A DNA stretch of 64,000 nt from Streptomyces paradoxus (GCF_014202475.1 NZ_JACHGV010000004.1:558001-622000); one strand, 5' to 3'; shown: positions 52,511 through 63,485, counted from the stretch's first letter. Made by a program: numbers and translations. The notes: generated from the letters alone by a model not told the origin.

Positions 52511-52524
52511 CCCCACTCCCTCCG

Positions 52525-52589
52525 AGGGCGTACGACTCGGCGGACCCGCAGCTCGCGGCGCCCGCACTTTCGAGTCGTACGCCCTTTTT
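52525..52589 (+). terminator. Intrinsic terminator
   Basis: 15-bp perfect stem AGGGCGTACGACTCG / CGAGTCGTACGCCCT with a 31-nt loop and a five-base T-run. Confidence 0.88.
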
Positions 52590-52658
52590 GTTCCCGTTCG
52601 CCGGTGAAGCGCACGTCCGCCACGCCATAACCGGGATCTCCCACTATTGTTCTGAGCT

Positions 52659-53132
52659 GTGCCTCGCCCATTGGGAGAACTCGAAGACGCGGTCATGTCG
52701 CGGGTGTGGAAGTGGAACCGCCCGGTGACCGTTCGAGAAGTCCTGGAAGATCTTCAGAAGGAGCGGTCCATCGCGTACACCACCGTGATGACCGTTTTGG
52801 ACAATCTCCATCAGAAGGGCTGGGTGCGCCGCGAGGCGGAAGGCCGCGCCTATCGATATGAGGCCGTCTCCACCCGCGCCGCCTACGCGGCCGCCCTGAT
52901 GAACGACGCCTGGTCGCAGAGCGACAACCCCGCGGCCGCTCTCGTCGCCTTCTTCGGCATGATGAGCGAGGAACAGCGCCGGTCACTCACCGATGCCGTA
53001 CGCATCGTCCAGGGCCCACAAACCCAGGAACCGACCGAACCGTCGGAATCCGCGGAAGCGGCCGAAGGAGCGGAACCCCGCCAAGGCTCACCGGAGAACC
53101 CCGCCTCCGCTCAGGACCACGGTGGGCGATAG
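52659..53132 (+). CDS. BlaI/MecI/CopY-family repressor
   Basis: 157 aa from the GTG at 52659. Winged helix: LGELEDAVMSRVWKWNRPVT, SIAYTTVMTVLDNLHQKGWV, RREAEGRAYRYEAV. The C-terminal 45 residues are Glu/Pro/Ser-rich. No BlaR1-type sensor peptidase is adjacent. TATTGT lies 8 nt before the GTG. Confidence 0.9.
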   Translation: MPRPLGELEDAVMSRVWKWNRPVTVREVLEDLQKERSIAYTTVMTVLDNLHQKGWVRREAEGRAYRYEAVSTRAAYAAALMNDAWSQSDNPAAALVAFFGMMSEEQRRSLTDAVRIVQGPQTQEPTEPSESAEAAEGAEPRQGSPENPASAQDHGGR

Positions 53133-53141
53133 CGTCCCGTC

Positions 53142-53675
53142 ATGTCCGCGAAGAGCCCCGAAGCCACCGCAAAAGCCATCACCGTCCGACGGGCCCGCAC
53201 CAGCGATGTCCCCGCCGTGCGTGGTCTCCTTGACGCCTACGTCCGCGGCCGCATCCTGCTCGACAAAGCGACGGTGACGCTTTACGAGGACATCCAGGAG
53301 TTCTGGGTCGCGGAACGGGACGACAACGCCGAGGTCGTCGGCTGCGGCGCGCTGCACGTGATGTGGGAAGACCTCGCGGAAGTCCGCACTCTCGCGGTGA
53401 AGCCCGGCCTGAAGGGGGCGGGTGTCGGACACCGGGTGCTGGAGAAGTTGCTGCAGACCGCCCGCTGGCTCGGCGTGCGCCGCGTTTTCTGCCTGACCTT
53501 CGAAGTCGACTTCTTCACCAAGCACGGCTTCGTGGAGATCGGTGAGACGCCCGTCGACACGGATGTCTACGCGGAGCTGCTGCGTTCCTATGACGAAGGC
53601 GTCGCGGAGTTCCTCGGACTCGAACGAGTGAAACCGAACACCTTGGGCAACAGCCGGATGCTTCTGCATCTGTGA
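53142..53675 (+). CDS. GNAT amino-acid N-acetyltransferase (ArgA-like)
   Basis: 177 aa. GNAT acetyl-CoA motif VRTLAVKPGLKGAGVGHRVL and the FFTKHGFVEIGETPVDTDVY segment typical of N-acetylglutamate synthase-like stand-alone domains in actinobacteria. Probably acetylates glutamate for arginine synthesis. TAGCGT six bases before the ATG suggests leaderless translation. Confidence 0.85.
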   Translation: MSAKSPEATAKAITVRRARTSDVPAVRGLLDAYVRGRILLDKATVTLYEDIQEFWVAERDDNAEVVGCGALHVMWEDLAEVRTLAVKPGLKGAGVGHRVLEKLLQTARWLGVRRVFCLTFEVDFFTKHGFVEIGETPVDTDVYAELLRSYDEGVAEFLGLERVKPNTLGNSRMLLHL

Positions 53676-53852
53676 TCGCCGGGCGCTAGTGGGCCGCGAG
53701 AGCGTCCCGCCGGTTCGTCAAGGCATATTCCGCGACGCCCGCCCTGCCCCGGTGCCCTATGTCCGAAACGCACATGTTTCCGGACCGGGCCCGGGCTGCC
53801 GGTCTCTGCCGGGGGTTTGTGTTTTCCCGGCAAAAGCGGTTTGCTTTCCGAG

Positions 53853-53874
53853 GTACTGCAGTACTGCATATAAC
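53853..53874 (+). promoter_or_regulatory. Candidate lsr2 promoter with palindrome
   Basis: Perfect 12-bp palindrome GTACTGCAGTAC (53853-53864) made of tandem TACTGCA units, directly before an A/T-rich -10 TATAAC (53869-53874). The surrounding 110 bp is the most A/T-rich upstream region near here, suiting Lsr2 self-binding. Confidence 0.5.
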
Positions 53875-53941
53875 AGGGGACGGCGATACGGCGGACGCCG
53901 GCACACCCCGGCCCTTGAAGATATCGATGAAAGGAAATCCG

Positions 53942-54277
53942 GTGGCACAGAAGGTTCAGGTCCTTCTTGTCGACGACCTCGACGGTGGCGAGGCGGACGA
54001 GACCGTGACGTTCGCGCTGGACGGCAAGACGTACGAGATCGATCTCACCACTGCCAATGCGGACAAGCTCCGTGGCCTTCTCGATCCTTACGTGAAGGGC
54101 GGTCGGCGTACCGGAGGCCGTGCTTCGGGCGGGCGCGGAAAGGCGCGCGCCGCGTCGAGCGGCAGCCAGGACACCGCGGCGATCCGCGCCTGGGCGAAGG
54201 AGAACGGCTACGAGGTCAACGACCGCGGCCGTGTTCCCGCGACCATCCGCGAGGCTTACGAGAAGGCCAACGGCTGA
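53942..54277 (+). CDS. lsr2: Lsr2 nucleoid-associated protein (xenogeneic silencer)
   Basis: 111 aa from the GTG at 53942 with AAGGAAA upstream. N-terminal dimerisation domain AQKVQVLLVDDLDGGEADET, basic linker with RASGGRGKARAA, and C-terminal AT-hook-like domain AIRAWAKENGYEVNDRGRVP, whose RGR binds A/T-rich minor grooves. Global silencer of horizontally acquired and specialised-metabolite genes. Neighbour of clpC as in S. coelicolor. Confidence 0.95.
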   Translation: MAQKVQVLLVDDLDGGEADETVTFALDGKTYEIDLTTANADKLRGLLDPYVKGGRRTGGRASGGRGKARAASSGSQDTAAIRAWAKENGYEVNDRGRVPATIREAYEKANG

Positions 54278-54286
54278 ACAGCGGCA

Positions 54287-54949
54287 CTACCGACCCTGCG
54301 CAGGCAAGGCCGGTGGCTGGGCGCCCGTGCGCCGCAGCCGGACCCGGTGACACAGCGTGGCCACCGTGTCCACCAGCCGCACGAGATCGGGGACGTCCCC
54401 ACCGCTCCCCAGCGCCGACAGCGTCGGCAGCGAGGCCTCGACCTCGCATCCCGGCTCGGGGGGCCGCAGCCACACGGCGGCCCCCTGGGAACCGAACCGG
54501 CCGGGCGGCGGCGACGCGACCCTGAGCGGTGCGTCCCCCTCCTCCTCGCGGGGCACCGGGGGCGACGGCGCCTCCATGAGACCGCCCGCGCCGATCGCCA
54601 CGAGATCCAGCGGCAGGGACCCCCAGTCCAGCCACTCCAGCAGCCCGGGAAGCTCCTCCGCGCTGCCCGCGGCCACCAGGAACAGCATCCGGTCGCCGTG
54701 CAGGGCGACGGGAGAGCCCGGCGTCAGGCGCCGCAGCGCCGCATACCCCGCCTCCGCCGGGACGTCCAGGACGTCGTAGCGCACCCCCACCACCAGCCGC
54801 GGCGGATCGCCGGGCACCGTCGGCCACCCGAGTTCGTTCTCGTACCAGCGCCGGACCTGACCGCTCGCGCCGGCCACGTCGAGCGGCCGGCGAGGGAGCG
54901 GAAGGAACCGGGATGCGGACGCGATCAACGGGTGAGGGGCGCCGAACAT
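54287..54949 (-). CDS. SCO3374-family protein
   Basis: 220 aa from the ATG at 54949. Pattern RWYENELGWPTVPGDPPRLV, then VRYDVLDVPAEAGYAALRRL, which recalls the N-terminus of bifunctional primase/polymerase (Prim-Pol)-associated actinobacterial proteins. No catalytic residues recognised. Convergent with lsr2, stop codons 9 bp apart. The name follows the S. coelicolor locus next to lsr2. Confidence 0.7.
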   Translation of the reverse strand: MFGAPHPLIASASRFLPLPRRPLDVAGASGQVRRWYENELGWPTVPGDPPRLVVGVRYDVLDVPAEAGYAALRRLTPGSPVALHGDRMLFLVAAGSAEELPGLLEWLDWGSLPLDLVAIGAGGLMEAPSPPVPREEEGDAPLRVASPPPGRFGSQGAAVWLRPPEPGCEVEASLPTLSALGSGGDVPDLVRLVDTVATLCHRVRLRRTGAQPPALPAQGR

Positions 54950-55379
54950 GCCAAGTGCAACAGCCGGAAGGCCGTGCGGGTTACGGTGGGTGGCGCCATG
55001 AGCGCACAAAGTGGCGAAATGGGGGCGTGCGGGGGGCGCGGGCAGGCGCAAGGTTGTTCGCCCGTAGCGGAGGGAACGGGGCCGCTCGGCATGGACTTCC
55101 GGTCCCCGCGGGTAAGACATCCCTAGTGGGAGGGGGCGACACGCAGGAAAGGCCGTCTCACGTTCGCCATCGGCGTACTGGCGAGTGGGGTATCTGCCTG
55201 GCCTGCGGGAACATCGTCTCGCACCATCGGGTTGGAGCAGATGTCGGCGTTCGGGGTCAGGAGGCCAAGGACGGTGTCGGCAGTTGGAATGAGCGGTCCC
55301 CGCTTGCGGGACTAAGCTGCGGAAGGACAGGGAGGGGAAGTTCCCCCCACTGCCTGACCGCTCTGAGGAGCGATTAACG
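54950..55379 (+). promoter_or_regulatory. clpC upstream region with ClgR-like box
   Basis: 430 bp without a supported gene. It contains GTTCGC-CCGTA-GCG (55056-55069), a fit to the ClgR-box pattern GTTCGC-N5-GCG as I recall it for actinobacterial clp promoters. A hairpin (GTCCCCGC / GCGGGAC, about 55297-55313) lies before a TAAGCT -10-like hexamer. GAGGAG precedes the clpC ATG. Most ORFs here are antisense artefacts. Confidence 0.55.
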
Positions 55380-57905
<2,526 letters not shown>

Positions 57906-57920
57906 GCGTCACGGCCGAGT

Positions 57921-57958
57921 GAAAGGGGCCGGTGCCTTCCGGGGCACCGGCCCCTTTC
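57921..57958. terminator. Bidirectional terminator between clpC and the NACHT gene
   Basis: Perfect 16-bp stem GAAAGGGGCCGGTGCC / GGCACCGGCCCCTTTC with a 6-nt loop, between stop codons at 57905 and 57971. Confidence 0.9.
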
Positions 57959-57970
57959 GCGTGCCCGGGG

Positions 57971-60900
57971 TCAAATGCGGAAGATCTCGGCGCTGGGGAA
58001 GAGCTCGGCGTAGGGGTCGAGGGGCTCCGTGCCGATGAGCGGGGTGGCGACGCCCACGGTGCGCAGGCCCGGCAGGCGCGAGGCGAGGACCCGCAGCGCT
58101 TCCGGGGGCGGCGGGTCCGCGAGGAACTGAAGATCCCGGACGCCGGGCAGTTCCGGCATGGCGTCGTGTGCGTAGGCCTCGGGCTGCCCGTAGAGCGACA
58201 GCGTGGTGAGCGCCGGGAGGCCGGCCACCTCGGACCAGTCCTCGGCACTGAGGCGCTGCCCGCCGGACACGCCGAACGCGAGGGACTGGAGCGTGGGCCA
58301 CCGGGTCAGGCCGCGCAGCCCCGTCGAGCGGATGGACCCCATCCCCAGGAAGAGACTCAGCAGGGGCGCCTCGACGGGGAGGACGTCGGTGAGGACGTCC
58401 CCCGGAAGGCTCTGGGCGATGGAGAGCCGTGTGAGCAGCGTCAGTGACCCCAGCCCGGTGAGGTCCGCTCCGCGGTCGAAGACCGACAGGTCGGTGAGCG
58501 GCAGGTCCGCCAGGCTCGACAGGCCCACGGCGTCCGGGCAGCGCTGGAGCCACAGGGAGGTCAGGGACCGGAACGCCCGCAGCTCGCCCAGATCCCCGAG
58601 GCCCGGGTTGTTCCGCAGGTGCAGGAGGCGGACCCCGGAAGGGTCGGGGACGCAGTCGATGAGCCCGGCAGCGGTGATCGGGCCGTCGAACCGCAGTCTC
58701 TGCCAGGGGCGCATCAGGCGGAGCGCCGCCCTCTGCTCGGCCGACTCGCAGACCAGGGAGAGACCGTCCCGCTCCAGGTGGTCGAGCACCTCGATCGCGT
58801 ACTCGCGCGTGTCGAAGCGGCTCCAGGTGCCGGCCAGCTGGCGCCGGACGTCCAGATCCGGATGCTCGCGGAAGCGGCGCAGCACCGCCAGGGCGCCCTC
58901 GTCCTCCTCCGCCCCGAGCAGTGAGGCGGTGACGGCGACGCCGTGGGCTTCCTCGGCGGTCAGCCCGTCCGGCCCGGGCAGCAGCTCCAGGACCAGCGGG
59001 CCCGCCTCCGCGAGGGCCTTCGCCTCCTCCGTCGTACGCGGCGGGACGAGCGCCCCGGCCCGTTCCTCCACCTCCGCCCGCACCCCGGGATCCAGGGCCG
59101 CGGCGTGTTCGAGGCAGGCCAGGGCGAGGAGGGTCAGCCGCGGGGCGCCCTCGGCCAGCAGCCGGCGCAGCAGGGTCGCCCGTTCCCGGGGCCGGGCGTG
59201 CGCGACCGCCATGCGGATCACGTCCTCCCAGAGACTGTCGCCCGCGTGGCCCGTGAGGACGTCCAGATGGCCCTCCTCGACGGCGTACCGGGCGCCCAGG
59301 TAGTCCTGGAAGGTGCGGTGGACGAAGTCGACGACGCCCTCGCCGGGGCGGCGCAGCAGGCCGCTGCGGAGCAGGAGCGCGCGCAGCACCGCCTCGGCGT
59401 CACCCCGGCCCGATCCCGGCGCGACGACCGGCAGACAGCGGGCCACGATGCCCTCGGCCGTCTCCAGGTCCATCTCCGTGTTGCCGCTCAGCACCAGCGC
59501 GTAGGCGAGCCGCTGGAGCACCTCCAGCTGGGCCTCCTCGCCCAGCTCGACGCCGTCCACCGCGCCCATGCCCCGTTCCCGGTCGCGGCGGGCGAGCAGC
59601 ATCGCGAGGGCGGCGTCGTACAGCTCCTTGCGGCCGGTGGGGAGGTAGCCCCGCCGCTCCCGGTGAAGGGCGCAGATCAGGCCGCACATCAACGGGTTGG
59701 TGGCGAGGCGGGCCAGGTCGCGTTTGGTGCGCAGGGAGTCCAGGAGCTGTGTCTCGTACTCGGGCGCCTGCGCGGCCGCGTGCCAGCGGTGCACGAACGT
59801 CGCCACGTCGGCGCGGCGCATCGGCGTGAGGGTCAGTTCCCGGAAGCCCTCGGTGGCCAGCCAGTCCGGGCGTACGGCGGTGGGACGCGAGGTCAGCAGC
59901 CAGTGGTTGCCGGGGAAGGCGTGGATCAGGGCGAGCAGCCAGTCACGGGTGCGGTGCCGGTCGGCGGCCGGGATCTCGTCCAGGCCGTCGACCAGGACCA
60001 GCCCGCGCCCGGCGGCCAGGACGCGTTCCGCCCAGCCCTCCGGCGGGGTGAGGGGGCAGGCCACCGCCGTGAGAAAGGCCGCGGGCGCGGGGAGCGCGCC
60101 CGAGCGGACCAGGGTGCGCAGGGGGAGGACGAACGGGACGCGGGTCGCGCCCCGGGCGGCGGTCACCGCCAGCCACTGCACCAGTGTGGTCTTGCCGGAG
60201 CCGGCGTCGCCGCGCAGCAGGACCCGGTCGTGGCTGCTGAGTGCCTCCTCGGCGGGTAGCCGGGCGGCGGCGGTGGCGGCGCCCGTGTGCTCGCCCGGTG
60301 GCCCGTCGGACACACCGGTCTGCTCGCCGCTCGTCGCCTCCAGGCTGAGGTAGGCGACTTCCAGGGGCCAGCGGTCCGGGGAGTCCCGCAGGTCGATGCC
60401 GTAGATGGTGATGTGGTTGTGGCGCTCGGCGACGTACGGCAGGTAGCGGCGTTCGAAGGCGGCGTCGCGGGCGAACGGGCGGGGGGTACGGGTGAGCAGC
60501 TCGTCGACCTTGGCGATCAGTTCGGCCTGGCCGCGGGTCTGTTCGACGAGGGAGCGGGCGACGAAGGTGGAGCGGCGGGTGAAGAACTCCAGGATGTTCA
60601 GGCACGCCCACTCGGTCGCGTGGTCGAGGAAGTGGCAGGAGTCGGCGGACAGCCCGTCGGGTGGCAGGGCCGCGTGGTGCAGCTTCTCGGCCAGTTCGCG
60701 GTGGCCCAGGCGGACCGCCTGGACGTCGTCCATGTCGAGGTCGCCGAGGGCGAGCAGCCTGCGGGCCAGGGTGTCGGTGACCGCGATCCGCTCGTCGGGC
60801 GGGAAGGGCTGCTCGCCGGGGGAGTCCACCGACTGCGCCACGAGCTGCGCGGCGAGTCTGTGGACGTCCCGGTCGTCCAGGGTGCGTTTCTCGCCACGGA

Positions 60901-61042
60901 AGGACACGAGAGCGGACAGGCGTACGGGCTTGTCGACGAGGCCCGCTCCCGGTCCCTCCGGGCGGAAGAGCTTCCTCAGCAGCGGGGTCACCAGTGCGGA
61001 CGCCAGCTTGCCGCCGAGTACCGTCGGATCCAACCGCCCCAC
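57971..61042 (-). CDS. NACHT NTPase with N-terminal helical domain and C-terminal leucine-rich repeats
   Basis: 1023 aa from the GTG at 61042. Residues 1-230 are helical and resemble the NACHT N-terminal helical domain (NNH) of actinobacterial NLR-like proteins (LVTPLLRKLFRPEG, ATEWACLNILEFFTRRS). NACHT: Walker A GDAGSGKTT (278-286), Walker B LVLVDGLDEIP (348-358), LLTSRPTAVRP (sensor), LARLATNPLMCGLICALHR, DFVHRTFQDYLGARY. HEAT-like helices follow to about 800, then leucine-rich repeats to the end (LRAFRSLTSLWLQRC, LADLPLTDLSVFD). Bacterial NACHT proteins are known anti-phage sensors; no nuclease or TIR effector is visible here, so output is unclear. Confidence 0.87.
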   Translation of the reverse strand: MGRLDPTVLGGKLASALVTPLLRKLFRPEGPGAGLVDKPVRLSALVSFRGEKRTLDDRDVHRLAAQLVAQSVDSPGEQPFPPDERIAVTDTLARRLLALGDLDMDDVQAVRLGHRELAEKLHHAALPPDGLSADSCHFLDHATEWACLNILEFFTRRSTFVARSLVEQTRGQAELIAKVDELLTRTPRPFARDAAFERRYLPYVAERHNHITIYGIDLRDSPDRWPLEVAYLSLEATSGEQTGVSDGPPGEHTGAATAAARLPAEEALSSHDRVLLRGDAGSGKTTLVQWLAVTAARGATRVPFVLPLRTLVRSGALPAPAAFLTAVACPLTPPEGWAERVLAAGRGLVLVDGLDEIPAADRHRTRDWLLALIHAFPGNHWLLTSRPTAVRPDWLATEGFRELTLTPMRRADVATFVHRWHAAAQAPEYETQLLDSLRTKRDLARLATNPLMCGLICALHRERRGYLPTGRKELYDAALAMLLARRDRERGMGAVDGVELGEEAQLEVLQRLAYALVLSGNTEMDLETAEGIVARCLPVVAPGSGRGDAEAVLRALLLRSGLLRRPGEGVVDFVHRTFQDYLGARYAVEEGHLDVLTGHAGDSLWEDVIRMAVAHARPRERATLLRRLLAEGAPRLTLLALACLEHAAALDPGVRAEVEERAGALVPPRTTEEAKALAEAGPLVLELLPGPDGLTAEEAHGVAVTASLLGAEEDEGALAVLRRFREHPDLDVRRQLAGTWSRFDTREYAIEVLDHLERDGLSLVCESAEQRAALRLMRPWQRLRFDGPITAAGLIDCVPDPSGVRLLHLRNNPGLGDLGELRAFRSLTSLWLQRCPDAVGLSSLADLPLTDLSVFDRGADLTGLGSLTLLTRLSIAQSLPGDVLTDVLPVEAPLLSLFLGMGSIRSTGLRGLTRWPTLQSLAFGVSGGQRLSAEDWSEVAGLPALTTLSLYGQPEAYAHDAMPELPGVRDLQFLADPPPPEALRVLASRLPGLRTVGVATPLIGTEPLDPYAELFPSAEIFRI

Positions 61043-61097
61043 CCCCGTGATCGCGTGAACGGGGGTGAGACTACCGGCAGTTGACCAGGCGGGTCAG
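61040..61097 (-). promoter_or_regulatory. Promoter and start-codon hairpin of the NACHT gene
   Basis: Minus strand: CTGACC (61097-61092), 18-bp spacer, TAGTCT (61073-61068), with a start expected near 61061. The short leader holds the inverted repeat ACGGGGGTG / CACCCCCGT (61067-61059 and 61048-61040), whose arm nearest the gene includes the GTG start codon. No separate ribosome site is visible. The promoter overlaps the end of the HAD gene. Confidence 0.5.
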
Positions 61098-61726
61098 GAC
61101 AGCTGCCCGTCGTAGTCCGGCAGTTTGTACGTCTTCTCGGCATGGCCGCCCGAGAGGTCGGTGCTGCTGTTGCCGATGTTCGCGATGATCGTGTAGCCCT
61201 TGCGTTCGATGTCGACGCGCTGGGCCGTCTTGTACTCGGCGACGTTCTTGAAGAGGTCGATGAAGTTGCGGACGTAGAGCCCCGAGACCTGGTAGCCGGT
61301 CTGCTTCAGGTTGTACTGGGTGAACGAGGCGATGATGTCCGGCCGGGCGGTCACGAAGAACAGGGCGACGCCGCGTTCCTGCGCGTATCTGGCGGCCTCC
61401 AGGACCGGCTTGTTGGCCGGTTGCGGGTAGCTGAAGCCGAAGTCCGTCTCCAGCGCGGTGTTGTCGATGTCGAGGACGATCGCCTGCTTCTCGCCCGGCT
61501 TCGCGGCCGCGATCCGCTGCTTCAGGTAGGGCAGCGCCTGGTTCATCACGGCCTGGCAGTCCTTCTGCCAGGTGCCGTAGTCGACGTCCGCGGCCGCGGA
61601 CGTGGTGGTGGCCGTGGCGGCCTGGGGGGCGGTGGTGGCGTCGGCCGGTGCGGCCATCGCCAGGAGGGCCGTGGCCGAGACGGCGGTCACTGATGCGCGG
61701 CGCAACCAGGGGCGTCTGGTCTGCAT
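61094..61726 (-). CDS. Secreted HAD-family (class III-type) acid phosphatase
   Basis: 210 aa. Signal peptide of about 35 residues (RRPWLRRASVTAVSATALLA, cleaved after ADA). HAD motif I LDIDNTALE (Asp-x-Asp), motif II VTARPD, and motif III/IV IANIGNSSTDL. Secreted phosphatase probably used for phosphate or nucleotide salvage. Same strand and immediately upstream of the NACHT gene, but functionally unlikely to be linked. Confidence 0.88.
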   Translation of the reverse strand: MQTRRPWLRRASVTAVSATALLAMAAPADATTAPQAATATTTSAAADVDYGTWQKDCQAVMNQALPYLKQRIAAAKPGEKQAIVLDIDNTALETDFGFSYPQPANKPVLEAARYAQERGVALFFVTARPDIIASFTQYNLKQTGYQVSGLYVRNFIDLFKNVAEYKTAQRVDIERKGYTIIANIGNSSTDLSGGHAEKTYKLPDYDGQLS

Positions 61727-62166
61727 GTCGTGGGGGTCCTCTCACGTCCGTGACGCTGCCAACATGTCGTGTGCATGCTTGTGCGCGAGGGTGGCGCGAA
61801 GGGAACCGTAGGGTTACCGGGCGGTAGGCGCCTAGAGGCGTGCGCCACATTTCAGGAATGGCCGGAGAGGGTCCCCGGTGACATGCGGCACAGGCGATAT
61901 GTCCGTTACTAGCTGGAATAGTGGATAACGGAACGGGAGAAAAGGGATTCTTGCCCCGGTGTGGGCGTGGAAGTGCGGGCTAGTGCCCTGATTCGTCCCG
62001 AATGACTGCTGTGTCAAGAGACGTAGAACACTGAACCAAATTACTAAAGAGCGTCGTAGATCACGCTTTTGGGTGTTTGTCGGGCCGCGGGTTACCAAGG
62101 GATGGCCATGCGGCGAGCGTCTGTGCGCCGGGTGGTTTTCTCCGTCCCCTTCCATACGAGGTTTCG
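61727..62166 (+). promoter_or_regulatory. Intergenic region between HAD and M23 genes
   Basis: 440 bp without a gene, A/T-rich at 61850-62060. An A/T-rich promoter candidate, ATTACTAAAG (about 62040-62049), implies a structured leader of roughly 115 nt before the M23 gene. I looked for c-di-AMP (ydaO) riboswitch landmarks, which occur before Streptomyces cell-wall hydrolases, and did not find the core sequences. Confidence 0.4.
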
Positions 62167-62880
62167 ATGTCCCAGCGCGTCACGTCCCGTTCTTCCCGTA
62201 CGTCCCAGCTCCGCACCCGTGCGACCGTGCTGGCCGCCGGCCTTGGTGTCTCGGTCGCACTGGGAGCCGGGGTCGCGTCCGCCGCCGACACCACGGCCGC
62301 GTCCGGTGCCGCCAGTGCCGTCCAGGCACAGGCCGCCGCCCAGGCCAAGGCCGCCAAGGCCGAGGCCGCCAAGGCCGAGAAGGCCGCCAAGGCCGCCGCC
62401 GCGAAGAAGGCTGCCGAGAAGAAGGCCGCTGCCGAGAAGGCGGCCGCCAAGAAGGCCGCGCCGTCCTGGGTCGACCCGGTGAAGAAGTACAAGCTCTCCG
62501 CGTCCTTCGCCCAGAACGGCGGCATGTGGCAGTCCACCCACAGCGGTCAGGACTTCGCCGTGCCGAGCGGCACCCAGGTCGTCGCCACCCACGGCGGCAC
62601 CGTGGTCAAGGCCGGCGGCAACGGCGCCGGTGACGGTCCCGCGTACGGCAACGCCGTCGTGATCAAGCACGGCAACGGCACGTACTCCCAGTACGCCCAC
62701 CTGTCCAAGGTCACCGTGCGGATCGGCCAGATCGTCAAGACCGGCCAGGAGATCGCCAAGTCCGGCAACACCGGCAACTCCAGTGGTCCGCACCTGCACT
62801 TCGAGATCCGCACGACCCCGAACTACGGCTCGGCGGTCGACCCGGTCAAGTTCCTGCGCGCCAAGGGCGTGAAGGTCTGA
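62167..62880 (+). CDS. Secreted M23-family peptidase (LytM-type)
   Basis: 237 aa from the ATG at 62167 (GAGG 6 nt upstream). Signal peptide ending ASA about residue 40, an Ala/Lys/Glu-rich coiled linker (AAKAEAAKAEKAAKAAAAKK), then the LytM domain: HSGQDFAVPSGT and HLHFEIRTTP hold the zinc His residues, SQYAHLSKV the catalytic His. Cleaves peptidoglycan peptides; expected outside the cell. Confidence 0.92.
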   Translation: MSQRVTSRSSRTSQLRTRATVLAAGLGVSVALGAGVASAADTTAASGAASAVQAQAAAQAKAAKAEAAKAEKAAKAAAAKKAAEKKAAAEKAAAKKAAPSWVDPVKKYKLSASFAQNGGMWQSTHSGQDFAVPSGTQVVATHGGTVVKAGGNGAGDGPAYGNAVVIKHGNGTYSQYAHLSKVTVRIGQIVKTGQEIAKSGNTGNSSGPHLHFEIRTTPNYGSAVDPVKFLRAKGVKV

Positions 62881-62900
62881 CCAGCCTGTGAGCGCAGGCT

Positions 62901-63485
62901 CTAGGAGCCCCCGGCTCCCCGGTGGGCCTGGGCCACCAGGTCCGTGGCGACCTCGAGGACGGCTTTGTTCTTCTCCTCGGGGTCGTCTCCCATGTCGGGG
63001 AGCAGGAACATGCCGGCGTGCAGCGTGAAGATCGCGCTGGCATAGCGGACCTGGTCGACCAGGGCGGCGTCCGGGTCGACGATGATGTCGCGCAGACTGT
63101 GGATGCGCGATTTGAAGGACTCGCCGATCCGCAGGTCCCGTACCGTCGCCTGGTTCTCGTGCATGAAGCGGAACAGTGGCGCCGCCTCGGCGAGTGTTGC
63201 GGCGTAGCGGCGGACGGTCTCCTGCTTGGTGGCCAGGGTGTGCGGTTGCTCCCGGCCCCACTCGATCAGGTCCTCGATCGGCTGGGTGAGGTCCTCGAAG
63301 ATGCTGACGAGGATCTCTTCCTTCGTCTTGAAGTGGTAGTAGAGCGCCGCTTTGGTGACCTCCAGGCGCTCGGCGATCTCGCGCAGGGAGGTCTTCTCGT
63401 AGCCCTGCTCCGCGAAGAGTTCGAGGGCCACGTCCTGGATGCGCCGGCGGGTGTTCCCGCGGCGCCGCTGCCTGGTGCCGTCCAT
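62901..63485 (-). CDS. TetR-family transcriptional regulator
   Basis: 194 aa from the ATG at 63485 (ATG at 63497 or 63521 are alternatives; AGGAGG is at 63503-63498). Helix-turn-helix RIQDVALELFAEQGYEKTSL and TKAALYYHFKTKEEIL. The rest is an all-helical ligand domain. Divergent from an MFS exporter across a long inverted repeat, so it very probably represses that exporter. Confidence 0.92.
   Translation of the reverse strand: MDGTRQRRRGNTRRRIQDVALELFAEQGYEKTSLREIAERLEVTKAALYYHFKTKEEILVSIFEDLTQPIEDLIEWGREQPHTLATKQETVRRYAATLAEAAPLFRFMHENQATVRDLRIGESFKSRIHSLRDIIVDPDAALVDQVRYASAIFTLHAGMFLLPDMGDDPEEKNKAVLEVATDLVAQAHRGAGGS

Noticed and set aside
62050..62166. Possible c-di-AMP (ydaO) riboswitch before the M23 peptidase gene
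   Set aside because: The expected conserved core segments are not found; only a generic leader remains.
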